Below are positions 1-19,757 of a stretch of 64,000 nt of DNA, piece by piece. The DNA is taken from the NCBI RefSeq assembly GCF_031760065.1, contig NZ_CP134500.1, forward strand, positions 310,001 through 374,000, written 5' to 3'. Within the stretch, counting starts at the first letter, position 1. Each line of letters opens with the position of its first letter. The position numbers and the translations under genes are program-made. The notes beneath the pieces are model-generated. The model did no database searches. It saw only the letters and a program-made list of their open reading frames with translations, and had not been told where the DNA came from. The DNA comes from Streptomyces durocortorensis. Its GTDB lineage: Bacteria > Actinomycetota > Actinomycetes > Streptomycetales > Streptomycetaceae.

Positions 1-661
1 GGAGACCGATCTGGAGCTGCTGCGCCAGTTCGAACAGCCGACGCTGGCGTTCTCCGGCGCCCACAGCAGACTACTGCCGGTCATCGACCGGGCACCGCTG
101 GAGGCCGTACCTCCGTCGAAGGCACCGCAGGCCTACTTCCGGGGGCCCGACCGGCCCGCCCCGCACAATCTCTACCTGCGGCCGGAGAGGGTCCCGTACA
201 CCGCGTCCGGTGTCAACGCCGTCGAGGCGCTGGGGCTGCGCTTCGGGGCGGCTCCGCCGGGCGGGGAGCCGGAGGACAGCCATACGGTCCGCTACCCGTC
301 CGCCGCCGTCAGCTTCACCTGGTCCGCCGAGCGCGGCCGGTGGCTGGTCTCGCTGGACGGCTCCCCCGCCCGTACCTCCGACGGGGCGCGGATCGGGGCC
401 GGTACGGTCATCGTCCAGGACGTGACCGTACGCCCTTCGGACTTCCGCGACCGGTCCGGGAGCGTCAGCCCGTTCACCGAGACCGTGGGCTCGGGCGACG
501 CGCTCGTCCTGCGTGACGGCCGCGCCCACGAGGCCCGGTGGTCGCGCGCCTCGGCCGACGACCCCACCGGGTTCAGCACCCCGGACGGCGAGCGCGTCGA
601 TCTCGCCGAGGGGCCGCTCTGGATCCTCTACGCGCCGAGCGGGGGAAGCACCGCCCGCTGA
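1..661 (+). CDS. DUF3048 (YerB-like) protein, C-terminal part
   Basis: The reading frame is open from base 2 and ends at the TGA at 659-661, so the N-terminus lies outside the window. The visible 219 residues match the C-terminal half of DUF3048/YerB proteins: a stretch ending in VNAVEALGLRFG, a beta-rich segment where sequence such as VSFTWSAERGRWLVSLDG is followed by IGAGTVIVQDV, and a final DGERVDLAEGPLWILYAP. In the family these are secreted lipoproteins of unknown function; the signal/lipobox cannot be seen here. A strong hairpin follows at 720-752. The family call comes from recognised sequence pattern only. Confidence 0.75.
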   Translation, partial: ETDLELLRQFEQPTLAFSGAHSRLLPVIDRAPLEAVPPSKAPQAYFRGPDRPAPHNLYLRPERVPYTASGVNAVEALGLRFGAAPPGGEPEDSHTVRYPSAAVSFTWSAERGRWLVSLDGSPARTSDGARIGAGTVIVQDVTVRPSDFRDRSGSVSPFTETVGSGDALVLRDGRAHEARWSRASADDPTGFSTPDGERVDLAEGPLWILYAPSGGSTAR

Positions 662-719
662 ACAGCCGGGGGCGGGGCCGACGAGACGGTACGGGGCAGT
701 CCCTCGGGAGGGCGGCCGG

Positions 720-752
720 GCGCCTGCCCCCTTCCAGCAGCGGGGCAGGCGC
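720..752 (+). terminator. Rho-independent-type hairpin after DUF3048 gene
   Basis: A perfect 11-bp inverted repeat (GCGCCTGCCCC at 720-730 and its complement at 742-752) with an 11-nt loop lies about 60 bases after the DUF3048 stop. There is no T-tract, as is common in Streptomyces. It would separate this gene from the transporter at 838. Confidence 0.6.
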
Positions 753-837
753 ACCGGGGCCGGGCCGACGGTCTACGGTCGACTGCGTCGGGGGGCGGCA
801 GCCCGCCGCACGCAGCCGCGCACAAGGAGCACGTACG

Positions 838-1821
838 TTGTCGTCGTCCCCGTCCGGCCTGGTCGCAGGCATGGAACGCCACCAGGTTGCCGTCTATGTC
901 GGGGCCCTGGCCGCCGGAGGCCTGGTGGGCCGGTTCGCTCCGGATGCGGGACCGGGCCTGGAGCACGCCATCAACCCGGCGCTGGCCGCCCTGCTGTACG
1001 TGACGTTCCTCCAGGTACCGGCCGCGGAACTGGTGCGCTCGTTGCGGGCGGGCCGTTTCCTGGCCGCCGCACTGGTGGTGAACTTCGTCGTGGTGCCGCT
1101 GGTGGTCGCCGCGATGTTCGCCTTCCTCCCCGACGAACAGGCGGTCCGCGTCGGTGTCCTGCTGGTGCTGCTGGCACCGTGCATCGACTACGTGATCGTC
1201 TTCAGCGGGCTCGCCGGAGGCGACAACCAGCGCCTGCTGGCCGCCACCCCTCTCCTGCTGCTCGCCCAGATGGTGCTGCTGCCGGGCTTTCTGTTCCTGT
1301 TCCTGGGGCCGGGCCTGGCCGACGTGGTGGAGGCCGGACCGTTCGTCGAGGCGTTCGTCGTCCTGATCGTGATCCCGCTGGCTCTGGCCTGGCTGACCCA
1401 GGCCTGGACCGCGCGCCGCCCGGCCGGGCGGAAGGCCGTCGACGCCATGGGCACGGCGATGGTGCCGCTGATGGCCGCCGTCCTGTTCACGGTGGTCGCC
1501 TCCCAACTGCCGAAGCTCGGCGACACCGGCAGCGTGGCGTACGTGGCCCGCGTCGTCCCGTTCTACGTACTCTTCCTCGTCGTGATGGCGTTCGCGGGGC
1601 TCGGCGTCGCCCGCGCGTTCCGTCTGGGCGTTCCCGCCGGGCGGGCGATCGTGTTCACGGGCGCGACCCGTAACTCCCTGGTGGTCCTCCCCCTGGCCCT
1701 GGCGCTCCCGGACGCGCTCGCCGTCGCCGCGGTGGTCGTGGTCGCGCAGACCCTGGTCGAGGTGATCGGCATGGTGGCCTACGTGCGGGTCGTACCCCGG
1801 CTGCTTCCGCCCCGGGACTGA
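838..1821 (+). CDS. Bile acid/arsenite (Acr3/SBF-like) transporter family protein
   Basis: About 327 residues with roughly ten hydrophobic segments, the fold of the SBF/Acr3 superfamily that moves arsenite or organic anions across the membrane. A conserved Cys sits in the fourth-helix region (LLVLLAPCIDYVIVF), the place of the Acr3 functional cysteine, and a discontinuous-helix-like motif ATRNSLVVLPLAL follows near the C-terminus. The TTG at 838 is chosen because AAGGAG at 824-829 sits 8 bases upstream; an ATG at 871 lacks such a site. No arsR or arsC neighbour is visible, so arsenic as substrate is a family-based guess; a bile-acid-like or other organic anion substrate is possible. Confidence 0.75.
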   Translation: MSSSPSGLVAGMERHQVAVYVGALAAGGLVGRFAPDAGPGLEHAINPALAALLYVTFLQVPAAELVRSLRAGRFLAAALVVNFVVVPLVVAAMFAFLPDEQAVRVGVLLVLLAPCIDYVIVFSGLAGGDNQRLLAATPLLLLAQMVLLPGFLFLFLGPGLADVVEAGPFVEAFVVLIVIPLALAWLTQAWTARRPAGRKAVDAMGTAMVPLMAAVLFTVVASQLPKLGDTGSVAYVARVVPFYVLFLVVMAFAGLGVARAFRLGVPAGRAIVFTGATRNSLVVLPLALALPDALAVAAVVVVAQTLVEVIGMVAYVRVVPRLLPPRD

Positions 1822-1939
1822 CCCGCACCCGCCACGGCCGCGCGGGGGCGTGTTCCGGCCCACCGGGGCAGGGGCGGGCGCATCGGGAAGCAAGTTCGTT
1901 TGTTCATAGGCCAGTTCGGGTAGTCCACCCCTGCGCCCG

Positions 1940-1958
1940 TTGGGTTAGGGTCACCTGA
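1940..1958 (+). promoter_or_regulatory. Iron box (DmdR-type) at the cchJ start
   Basis: TTGGGTTAGGGTCACCTGA matches the Streptomyces DmdR iron-box consensus TTAGGTTAGGCTCACCTAA at 16 of 19 positions. It runs into the A of the cchJ start codon, so repressor binding would block transcription start directly. Iron-dependent repression is inferred from the match and the siderophore context. Confidence 0.8.
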
Positions 1959-3082
1959 TGACGAGTGCCTCACCGCCTCCCCCCTCCGGCGCGACCACCG
2001 ACGACAAGCGCCCCTTCGCCGCGTTCGGGCTGCTGTCCCGGCCCGGTACCGACGCGTTCTGGGCGGCGGCACGGACACCCGTGTCGGTACCCGCCGACGG
2101 CGGGGGCTGGCTGACCCTCTTCCTGTGGCGCGGCTCCGAGGCCGTACTCGACTTCGAGAGCTGGTCACCGCCCGTGCCGCTGCGTCGCTGGGACTCCACG
2201 GACTGCTGGTACGCCGAGGTGCGCATGCCCGCGCGGCTGCGGGTGACCTACCGCGTCCTCGCGGGAGGGGCCGCCCACGCCGATCCGTTCAACCCGGTCG
2301 GCGCAGGCGGCGAGCGGTCCATCGCCGCGACGCCGGATGCCCCGCCCCAGCCGCACTGGCCCGCCCTCGGCCCGGACGACGTCCTGCCCCTCCCCCGTAC
2401 CCGGCTCCGCTGGAACAGCGACCGGCTCGGCGGGCGGCGCACCGTGCGCGTCCACCCGGTGGGCGGCGGCGGTCCCGTGGTGCTGCTGCTCGACGGGGAC
2501 GACTGGCTCTATCTGCACCCGGCCATGACTGCCTTCGACGCGGCCTTCGACGCGGGTGACATGCCTCCGGTCACCCTCGTCTTCGTACCCGCCAAGGACC
2601 GGGAGGCGGAGTTCGGCTGCCGCCCCGCACTGTGGGAGGCGGTCCGGGACGAACTGCTGCCGCTGGTGGCCGAGTCCGGCGTGGTGGCCGATCCGGACCG
2701 GCTGGTGGTGGCCGGGCAGAGCCTGGGCGGGCTGAGCGCGCTGTACGCGGCTCTGGAGTTCCCGGAGCTGGTCTCCCGTATCGCCTGCCAGTCGGGGTCC
2801 TTCTGGTGGGCACCCGGGGCCATGGAGTCGGCGGATCCGCTGGGCGGGGCAGTCGGGGGCGCGATCGCCGGGCGGCTGCGGCGGGGCGCCGACCTGTCCC
2901 GGCTGCGGTGCGCGTTCGACGTGGGGGAGCACGAGGCCTCCATGCTGCCCCACTGCGAGCTGGCCGAGACGCTGACCGAGCGGTCGGGTGCCACCGTGCG
3001 CGTGTCACGTTCGGCTTCCGCGCACGACCGCGCGGGCTGGCGGCAGGCGCTGCTGAGGGATGTGGCCTGGGCGTTGGGCTGA
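1958..3082 (+). CDS. cchJ: Ferric-siderophore (enterochelin-type) esterase CchJ
   Basis: A 374-residue alpha/beta hydrolase of the Fes/enterochelin esterase family. It has the N-terminal early-set beta domain (WYAEVRMPARLRVTYRVL), a DGDDWL strand, the nucleophile elbow GQSLGG with Ser near residue 254, and a C-terminal SAHDRAGWR segment carrying the catalytic His. In coelichelin loci the equivalent gene cchJ is expected to hydrolyse the trihydroxamate or act in trans on the NRPS, which lacks its own thioesterase domain. The ATG at 1958 overlaps an iron box; AGGG at 1947-1950 is the only weak ribosome site. It converges with cchI, whose stop is 28 bases away. It has no signal peptide and is therefore cytoplasmic. 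Confidence 0.88.
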   Translation: MTSASPPPPSGATTDDKRPFAAFGLLSRPGTDAFWAAARTPVSVPADGGGWLTLFLWRGSEAVLDFESWSPPVPLRRWDSTDCWYAEVRMPARLRVTYRVLAGGAAHADPFNPVGAGGERSIAATPDAPPQPHWPALGPDDVLPLPRTRLRWNSDRLGGRRTVRVHPVGGGGPVVLLLDGDDWLYLHPAMTAFDAAFDAGDMPPVTLVFVPAKDREAEFGCRPALWEAVRDELLPLVAESGVVADPDRLVVAGQSLGGLSALYAALEFPELVSRIACQSGSFWWAPGAMESADPLGGAVGGAIAGRLRRGADLSRLRCAFDVGEHEASMLPHCELAETLTERSGATVRVSRSASAHDRAGWRQALLRDVAWALG

Positions 3083-3110
3083 GAGGCTCCCCGGGCGGGA
3101 CCCCCTCGGT

Positions 3111-4811
3111 TCACCTCGCCACGGCCAGGCAGTACGCCTCGTCCCGTGCCAGCAGGTTGCGGTGCGTGTCCTCGGCGGTGATCACGCCCTCGTCGAGGAC
3201 CAGGACACGGTCCGCCGCGTCCAGGAGCGGTGGGCTGCTGGTGATCACCACCGTCGTCCGGCCTCGGCGCAGTTTCGCGATGTTGCGCGCGATGAGCTGC
3301 TCGGTGACCGCGTCGACGGCCGTCGTCGGGTCGTGCAGGACCAGCACCTCTGTGTCGGCGGCCAACGCGCGGGCCAGTGACAGGCGTTGCCGCTGGCCTC
3401 CGGAGAGGTTCGCCCCTCGGTCGCGGACCGCGTAGTCCAGGCCCTCGCGGTGAAGGGCGACGACATCGGTGAGCATGGACGCCTCGACGGCCTCCTCGAC
3501 CGTCCGGCTGGTGCCCGACGGGTCGATGTTCGTCCGGAGGGTACCGGCGAAGATCTCCCCGTCGTACGGGTTCACCAGCATGTGCTCGCGTACGGCTTCG
3601 ACCGACAGGTCCGCGATCTCCTGGCCTCCGATGCGCACCACTCCACCGTACGTGTGGGGGGCGACGTTCACCGCGAGGACGGCGGCGAGGTCTGCCGCCG
3701 CGCGCGGCTGGTAGGCGGCGATCGCCACGAACTCGCCCGCGTTCACGGTGAACTTGAGCTCCCGCAGGGTGCCGTGCCGTACGCAGTCGACCTCCAGGGT
3801 TCCGCCCGGCTCCGGGCGGCCGGGGCCCGGTGTCGCCACCGGTGGGGCGGAGAGCACCAGCGCCATCCGCTCGGCCGAAGCCCGTGCGATCATCACGTAC
3901 TTGGGCATCTCGGAGAACATCTTCAGCGGTTCCATGATGAACTGCGCGAGGCCCACGGCCATGACCAGTTCCCCGATGGTGATCCGGCCCTCGAACGCCA
4001 GCCAGCCCGCCGTCAGGGAGACCGCCGCGGCGAGGACCGCGTTGAGGGCCAGCGCGGTGCCCGCGTACCGGCCGTTCACCCGGGCCACGGTGACGGCCTG
4101 GCGCTTCGCGTCGGTGCTGACCTTGCGGTAGGAGCCGAACGCGGCGTGGTTGCCGCCGAAGCCGTGGAGCGGGCGCAGGCCGATGATGAGGTCGGCGACC
4201 TTGGCTCCGGCCCGTGCCACCTTGGCCTGCTGCTCCTGGGTGCTGGCGCCGATCCGCTTGGACATCACGGCCAGGACCGACAGGATCGCGACGGTCCCCA
4301 CGACCACCAGCAGGCCGAGCCGCAGGTCGGCCAGGCTCAGTGCCACGGCCGCGACCGACACGGCGACCAGAGAGCTGATCAGCAGCGGTACCACTTCGAT
4401 GATGTCGGCCGTCTGGTCGGCGTCCTCGGTGGCGATGGTCAGGATCTCGCCGGACTTGAGGCCGTCGACGTCCCTGGCCACCGGTTGGAGCCCGCAGGCC
4501 GCGACCTGGACCCGCCAGCGGTGCGCCTCGGTCGTGTTGGCCTTCTGCAGCACCCGCATGCCGAACCGCCACGACAGGGACACCGTCGTGATGATCACGG
4601 CCAGCGCGCCGATCGACACTCCGAGCGAGGGGAGGCTGCGGTCCTGCATCGTGTGCTCGACGATCATGCCGAGCGCGATGGGGAACGCGGTCTCCGCCGC
4701 CTGGTACAGGCCCATGAGGACGGTGCCCGCGATCATGGCGCCGATGTTGCGGCGCAGGGCGGTTCGCAGGATGGCGGCGCCCGGGCGGGGCCGCTGCGTG
4801 TCGGTCTTCAT
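3111..4811 (-). CDS. cchI: ABC exporter half-transporter CchI with degenerate nucleotide site
   Basis: A 566-residue fused membrane/ATPase half-transporter (type I exporter fold): six hydrophobic helices to about residue 310, then an NBD. The NBD keeps a canonical signature [15 protein letters not shown], but the Walker A position reads AAYQPRAAAD with no GKS/T, Walker B reads VLVLHDPTTAVD (catalytic Glu replaced) and the H-loop reads VITSSPP (His replaced). It therefore cannot complete its own ATP site and should pair with CchG, whose defects are complementary. ATG 4811 is preferred over TTG 4814. The NRPS stop (4821-4823) lies ten bases upstream, so the two are co-transcribed. Role: coelichelin export, inferred from locus. 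Confidence 0.88.
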   Translation of the reverse strand: MKTDTQRPRPGAAILRTALRRNIGAMIAGTVLMGLYQAAETAFPIALGMIVEHTMQDRSLPSLGVSIGALAVIITTVSLSWRFGMRVLQKANTTEAHRWRVQVAACGLQPVARDVDGLKSGEILTIATEDADQTADIIEVVPLLISSLVAVSVAAVALSLADLRLGLLVVVGTVAILSVLAVMSKRIGASTQEQQAKVARAGAKVADLIIGLRPLHGFGGNHAAFGSYRKVSTDAKRQAVTVARVNGRYAGTALALNAVLAAAVSLTAGWLAFEGRITIGELVMAVGLAQFIMEPLKMFSEMPKYVMIARASAERMALVLSAPPVATPGPGRPEPGGTLEVDCVRHGTLRELKFTVNAGEFVAIAAYQPRAAADLAAVLAVNVAPHTYGGVVRIGGQEIADLSVEAVREHMLVNPYDGEIFAGTLRTNIDPSGTSRTVEEAVEASMLTDVVALHREGLDYAVRDRGANLSGGQRQRLSLARALAADTEVLVLHDPTTAVDAVTEQLIARNIAKLRRGRTTVVITSSPPLLDAADRVLVLDEGVITAEDTHRNLLARDEAYCLAVAR

Positions 4812-4820
4812 CAACGGACG

Positions 4821-15746
<10,926 letters not shown>

Positions 15747-15765
15747 GCGAGTTAGCCCAGCCTTC

Positions 15766-15781
15766 GTTAGGTTTACCTAAC
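15766..15781 (-). promoter_or_regulatory. Iron box in front of cchH
   Basis: GTTAGGTTTACCTAAC is a dyad with 7-bp arms and matches the core of the DmdR iron box (12 of 14 core positions). It overlaps the cchG stop codon (15777-15779) and sits 20 bases before the cchH ATG, so cchH probably has its own iron-regulated promoter besides read-through from cchG. Confidence 0.8.
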
Positions 15782-17564
15782 TACCTTCTCGCCATGCGCG
15801 CCACAGTCGCGCGTACTGGCCGCCCAGGGCCACCAGTTCGCTGTGTGTTCCTTCCTCCACCACGCGTCCCGCGTCCAGCACGGCGATCCGGTCCGCCGCC
15901 ATGGCCTGGGTCAGCCGGTGGGCCACGAACAGCGTGGTCCGGCCCGAGCACGCCGCCAGCACGGCACGTTCCAGCTCCGCGGCGCCCTCGCTGCCCGCCT
16001 CGGCGGTCGACTCGTCGAGCACGACCACCGGTGACCGGCTCAGGACCAGCCGGGCCAGGGCGATCTGGGCGACCTTGGTGACGTCCAGGCGCTCGCCGCC
16101 CTCCCCGACCCGGGTGTCCAGCCCGTCGGGCAGCAGCTCGACCCACGCTCCGGCGCCCACCGTCCGCAGGGCGTCCAGCAGTTCGGCATCGCTCGCCTCG
16201 GGTGCGGCGAGCCGCAGGTCGTCGCCGAGCGGACCGGCGAACACGTGGGTCTCCTGGGTCAGGATGCTCACCAGGGCGCGCGCGCCGGCCTCGTCCAGGT
16301 CGGCGAGGTCGTGCGCGCCGATGCGTACCGATCCGGCCCCCGGTCTCCCGATGCCCGCGATGAGCGCGGCCAAGGTGGACTTGCCCGCCCCTGTCGCCCC
16401 GACCAGGGCGAGCGATCCCCCCGCGGGAATGGACAGGGACACCTCCCGCAGCACCGGTTCCTCGGCGCCCGGATAGCGGAAGGTCAGCCCCCGTACGGTG
16501 ACCGGATGCGGCGCGACGTCGGCCGGCCGGACGGACCTGTCGCCCACCAGCCGCTCCTCGGCGGGCTCCTTGAACACCCCGACCAGGCGGGTGAGGCTCG
16601 CGCCCGACTTCTGTGCCTCGTCGAAGGTGAACATGATGGCGCCCAGCGGGGTGAACAGGCGGTGGAACATCAGCGGGGCGGCCGACACCTCGCCCAGCGT
16701 GGCGGCGCCGCCCTCCAGGAGTGCGTACCCCACGACCAGGATCAGGACGAGCCCGATGAACTCGGCCCGGTTCTCGCGGCCGACGAACCGTCCGAAGAAG
16801 CGGAACACCTCGACGCCGAGATTGCGCACCCGCCACGACTCGCTGGTGACCTTCTCGCGGACGTCGCCCTCCAGTCGGTACGCCCGTACCGTGTCGATCC
16901 CGTTCAGCCCGCTGATCAGGGCCTGGGCGCGGTCTGCCTGGGCCATCCTCTGCTGCCGGTAGAGGGGGGCGGACCTGGGCAGGTACCAGCGCAGCGCCAG
17001 TGCGTACGCGGGCAGCGCCCCGGCTCCGGCCAGACCGAGGCGCCAGTCCAGGCCGAACATCCCGATGGTCGCGATGACGACCAGGACGCCCGCGGAGAAA
17101 ACGGTGGGGACGGCCGTTCGGATGCCCTTGGAGAGCACGGCCACGTCGTCCCCGACGCGGGACAGCACGTCACCCCGGCCGACTTGTTCGACGCGGGTGC
17201 TCGGCATGCCCAGCACGGCGCGGACGGCCTCCTCGCGGAGCCGGGCGAGCAGTTCGGCTCCGAGTTTCCCGATCAGGTAGGTCGAGGCCGCGGTGGCCGC
17301 CGCACCGAGCAGCGCGGCGGCCACCATCAGCACCCCGACCGTGAGCAGTATCGACCGCGACGCACCCCCGACCACCCCGTCGACGACCCGGCCCAGCAGT
17401 AGCACGGGGAGCACCTGGAGCGCCGCCCCGGCGACCGTGGTGAGCACGGTGGAGGCCGTCAGCCAGGGGGCCTGCCGGCAGTGCCCGGCCACCCAGCGGG
17501 CGGCCTCGCCTCCAGTCGCCGTGTGCAGGTTCACCGAGGTTGCGCGGGTGTCGGTGGCAGTCAC
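15777..17564 (-). CDS. cchG: ABC exporter half-transporter CchG with degenerate signature loop
   Basis: A 595-residue exporter half: six hydrophobic helices to about residue 310, then an NBD with intact Walker A (GATGAGKST), Walker B plus catalytic Glu (VVVLDES) and H-loop (FVAHRL). The LSGGQ signature is replaced by LDVTKVAQ and the D-loop is STAEAG, so it cannot supply a working C-loop. CchI keeps LSGGQ but has lost Walker A, B and H, so CchG and CchI are expected to form one heterodimer with a single canonical ATP site. GTG start at 17564. It lies between cchF (45-base gap) and cchH. Role: siderophore export, inferred from synteny with known coelichelin clusters. Confidence 0.9.
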   Translation of the reverse strand: MTATDTRATSVNLHTATGGEAARWVAGHCRQAPWLTASTVLTTVAGAALQVLPVLLLGRVVDGVVGGASRSILLTVGVLMVAAALLGAAATAASTYLIGKLGAELLARLREEAVRAVLGMPSTRVEQVGRGDVLSRVGDDVAVLSKGIRTAVPTVFSAGVLVVIATIGMFGLDWRLGLAGAGALPAYALALRWYLPRSAPLYRQQRMAQADRAQALISGLNGIDTVRAYRLEGDVREKVTSESWRVRNLGVEVFRFFGRFVGRENRAEFIGLVLILVVGYALLEGGAATLGEVSAAPLMFHRLFTPLGAIMFTFDEAQKSGASLTRLVGVFKEPAEERLVGDRSVRPADVAPHPVTVRGLTFRYPGAEEPVLREVSLSIPAGGSLALVGATGAGKSTLAALIAGIGRPGAGSVRIGAHDLADLDEAGARALVSILTQETHVFAGPLGDDLRLAAPEASDAELLDALRTVGAGAWVELLPDGLDTRVGEGGERLDVTKVAQIALARLVLSRSPVVVLDESTAEAGSEGAAELERAVLAACSGRTTLFVAHRLTQAMAADRIAVLDAGRVVEEGTHSELVALGGQYARLWRAWREGS

Positions 17565-17609
17565 TCGGGAACCACATCTCGCCGGGGAAGGGGCCGTCGC
17601 TTCGTCACG

Positions 17610-18671
17610 CTACTTGACCGAAGCGACAAGCTCGTCGATCGCATAGGGCAGGGAGAGCAGGGTGCCCTGGGACATCGCCGCGCCGACCGCGGGGCCTTCA
17701 CTGTCCAGGAGGTAGGACACCTTGCCGTTCTTGACGGCGGGCAGGTTCGTGAACAGCTCGAACTTCTTGAGCGCTTCCGTGTCCGCCTTGTCGTTGATGA
17801 CGAAGATGCGGTCGACGTCGATCAGGTCGACACGCTCGGGAGAGAGCGCGACGGAGAAGCCGCCATCGGCGATCTTGTCGATCTCGGACTGATACGTGAA
17901 TCCGGAACCGGTCACGAGCCGTCCGCGGACGTCGGTGGAGGTGAACGCCGAGATCGAGTCCTTGTACCAGGACAGCGCGACGGCCCTCTGCCCGGCGAAC
18001 TCGGGGTGGGCCTTCTTGGCCGCGTCGAGCTTGCCCTGGATGCCCTTCACCAGTTCGGCGCCCTCGTCCTCCTTGCCGAGCGCCTTGGCGATGTGCACCG
18101 CGTTGTCTTGCCAGGGGGCGCTGAAGAGCTCCTTCTCCCCCTTGGTGCGGCCCACGGTCGGGGCGATCCTGGAGAGCTTCTCGTAAGCGGCCTTGTCGAC
18201 CTCGGAGTAGACCGCGATGATCAGGTCCGGACGCAGGGAGGCGATCTTCTCGAAGTTGGGGCCCGCGTCACCGTTCTTCATGACGACCTCGGGGCGAGCC
18301 TCACCCCACTTGCCCTTCACCCAGGGCCACTGCGTGTTGATGTCGGGCGACTGGCCGACCGGGTTCGGGTACTGGTCGACCATGCCGACCGGCTTGATGC
18401 CGAACGCCAGGACCGCCTGGTCGTCGGTGTAGCCGACGGTGACGACCCGCTTGGGGGCCTTGGCCACCTCGGTGGATCCGAAGGCGTGCTCCACGGTCAC
18501 CGGGAACGCGCCGTCGGCCGCGGCAGGCGCGTTGTCGCCGCCCTTGCCGCCCTTGCCTTCCGCCGAGTCGGAACCGCATCCCGCGAGGAGACCGACGCCG
18601 AGGGTCGCGGCGGACACCGCCGCGGCCAGTTTCCGCCACGGCTTCACAGTCGTCGTTCGATGAAGAAGCAT
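17610..18671 (-). CDS. cchF: Ferric-siderophore binding lipoprotein CchF
   Basis: A 353-residue periplasmic-binding-type lipoprotein. The N-terminus has a basic start, a hydrophobic stretch and a lipobox LLAGC, followed by a Gly/Lys/Ala-rich linker and a FecB/FepB-type two-lobe domain (KRVVTVGYTDDQAVLAFGIKP; later NPVGQSPDIN). It should capture ferric coelichelin at the outer face of the membrane and hand it to CchC/CchD. ATG 18671 is chosen because AGGGA lies 6 bases upstream; a TTG at 18677 is also in frame. An iron box lies at 18740-18758, so this gene begins its own iron-repressed unit running into cchG. Confidence 0.93.
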   Translation of the reverse strand: MLLHRTTTVKPWRKLAAAVSAATLGVGLLAGCGSDSAEGKGGKGGDNAPAAADGAFPVTVEHAFGSTEVAKAPKRVVTVGYTDDQAVLAFGIKPVGMVDQYPNPVGQSPDINTQWPWVKGKWGEARPEVVMKNGDAGPNFEKIASLRPDLIIAVYSEVDKAAYEKLSRIAPTVGRTKGEKELFSAPWQDNAVHIAKALGKEDEGAELVKGIQGKLDAAKKAHPEFAGQRAVALSWYKDSISAFTSTDVRGRLVTGSGFTYQSEIDKIADGGFSVALSPERVDLIDVDRIFVINDKADTEALKKFELFTNLPAVKNGKVSYLLDSEGPAVGAAMSQGTLLSLPYAIDELVASVK

Positions 18672-18739
18672 CCGCAATCCCTACTTTCGCGCTGTCCACT
18701 GCGCCCGGACCGAGGGCAGCCAGACTGTATCCCGGAAAG

Positions 18740-18758
18740 TGAGGCCAGCCTAGCCTAA
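18740..18758 (-). promoter_or_regulatory. Iron box in front of cchF
   Basis: On the minus strand TTAGGCTAGGCTGGCCTCA matches the DmdR iron-box consensus at 15 of 19 positions. It lies about 70 bases upstream of cchF in the 196-base gap between cchE and cchF, which otherwise holds nothing recognisable. Confidence 0.75.
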
Positions 18759-18867
18759 CCAGCCAACATCCCGCCGCTAAGCATGAGTTGACCGAGGTCA
18801 ATGCGTCACGGACCGACGAATCAATCTGCCACTCCGTCAAGAGCGGTTGCACACACAGGCGTTCGAC

Positions 18868-19719
18868 TCAGGGTTGCTGTGCATCGAGCCGGACATGCGT
18901 GCGACCGATGGGCACGATGAGGGGCCGGTCCCCCACCGGGTCGTCGATCACCTTGGCGTGCAGTCCGAACGCCTCGCGCAGCAGCTCGGCGGTGATCACG
19001 TCCCGCGGGTGCCCCTGCGCCAGGACGGCCCCCGCGCGCATGACGACGAGGTTGTCGCTGTAGCGCGTGGCCAGATTCAGATCGTGCAGCACCATGACCA
19101 CCGTGCGGCCCGACTCGTGCAGATCGTCCACCAGGTCGAGTACGTCGATGGCGTGCGCCAGGTCCAGATAGGTGGTCGGCTCGTCAAGCAGCAGCAGATC
19201 GGTGCCCTGGGCCAGGGCCATCGAGATCCACACGCGTTGGCGCTGCCCCCCGGAGAGCGAGTCGACGGGACGGTCGGCCAGGTCCGACACCCCGGTCATG
19301 GCGAGCGCGCGCTCCACGACACCGGCGTCGTCCGAGGACCACTGCCGCAGCCAGCTCTGGTGCGGGTGGCGTCCGCGGGCCACCAGGTCGGCGACGGTCA
19401 GCCCCTCCGGCGCGACCGGCGCCTGCGGCAGCAGGCCGAGCTTCCTGGCCACGTCCTTGGTCCGGAGCTTGACGATGTCCTCGCCGTCCAGCAGGACGGT
19501 GCCGCCGGTCGGCTTGAGCAGCCGGGTCAGGGTGCGCAGCAGGGTGGACTTGCCGCAGCCGTTGGGGCCGATGATCGTCGTGATCACTCCGGCCGGTATC
19601 GCCACGTCGAGCCCGTCGATGACGGTGCGACCGCCATACCCGACCGTGACGCCCCTGGCTGCCAACCGTGCGACGTCCTTGACGCCGGCATCGGCCGGGA
19701 CGGTGAACTGAGCGGCCAT
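18868..19719 (-). CDS. cchE: Iron-siderophore ABC transporter ATPase CchE
   Basis: A 283-residue FepC/FecE-type importer ATPase: Walker [11 protein letters not shown]-loop LLPQAPVAP, signature [10 protein letters not shown], Walker [13 protein letters not shown] and H-loop VLHDLN, all intact. It energises uptake of ferric coelichelin through CchC and CchD. ATG 19719 is preceded by an AAGGGGGG ribosome site. The 38-base gap to cchD contains a weak iron-box-like sequence, so it may be read both from the cchB-cchC-cchD unit and from a local promoter. Confidence 0.95.
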   Translation of the reverse strand: MAAQFTVPADAGVKDVARLAARGVTVGYGGRTVIDGLDVAIPAGVITTIIGPNGCGKSTLLRTLTRLLKPTGGTVLLDGEDIVKLRTKDVARKLGLLPQAPVAPEGLTVADLVARGRHPHQSWLRQWSSDDAGVVERALAMTGVSDLADRPVDSLSGGQRQRVWISMALAQGTDLLLLDEPTTYLDLAHAIDVLDLVDDLHESGRTVVMVLHDLNLATRYSDNLVVMRAGAVLAQGHPRDVITAELLREAFGLHAKVIDDPVGDRPLIVPIGRTHVRLDAQQP

Positions 19720-19732
19720 AAGCCCCCCTTAT

Positions 19733-19751
19733 TGAGGTTCGCCTTACTGAC
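19733..19751 (-). promoter_or_regulatory. Weak iron-box-like site before cchE
   Basis: The sequence TGAGGTTCGCCTTACTGAC matches the iron-box consensus (reverse orientation) at 12 of 19 positions, keeping the AGGT and GCCT blocks. It lies in the short cchD-cchE gap. It may be functional but is clearly weaker than the other sites here. Confidence 0.4.
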
Positions 19752-19757
19752 TACCAT

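Noticed and set aside
628..1893. Minus-strand frame over the transporter gene
   Set aside because: Composition is His/Gln/Arg-rich and lacks hydrophobic or domain pattern; it mirrors the real transporter frame.
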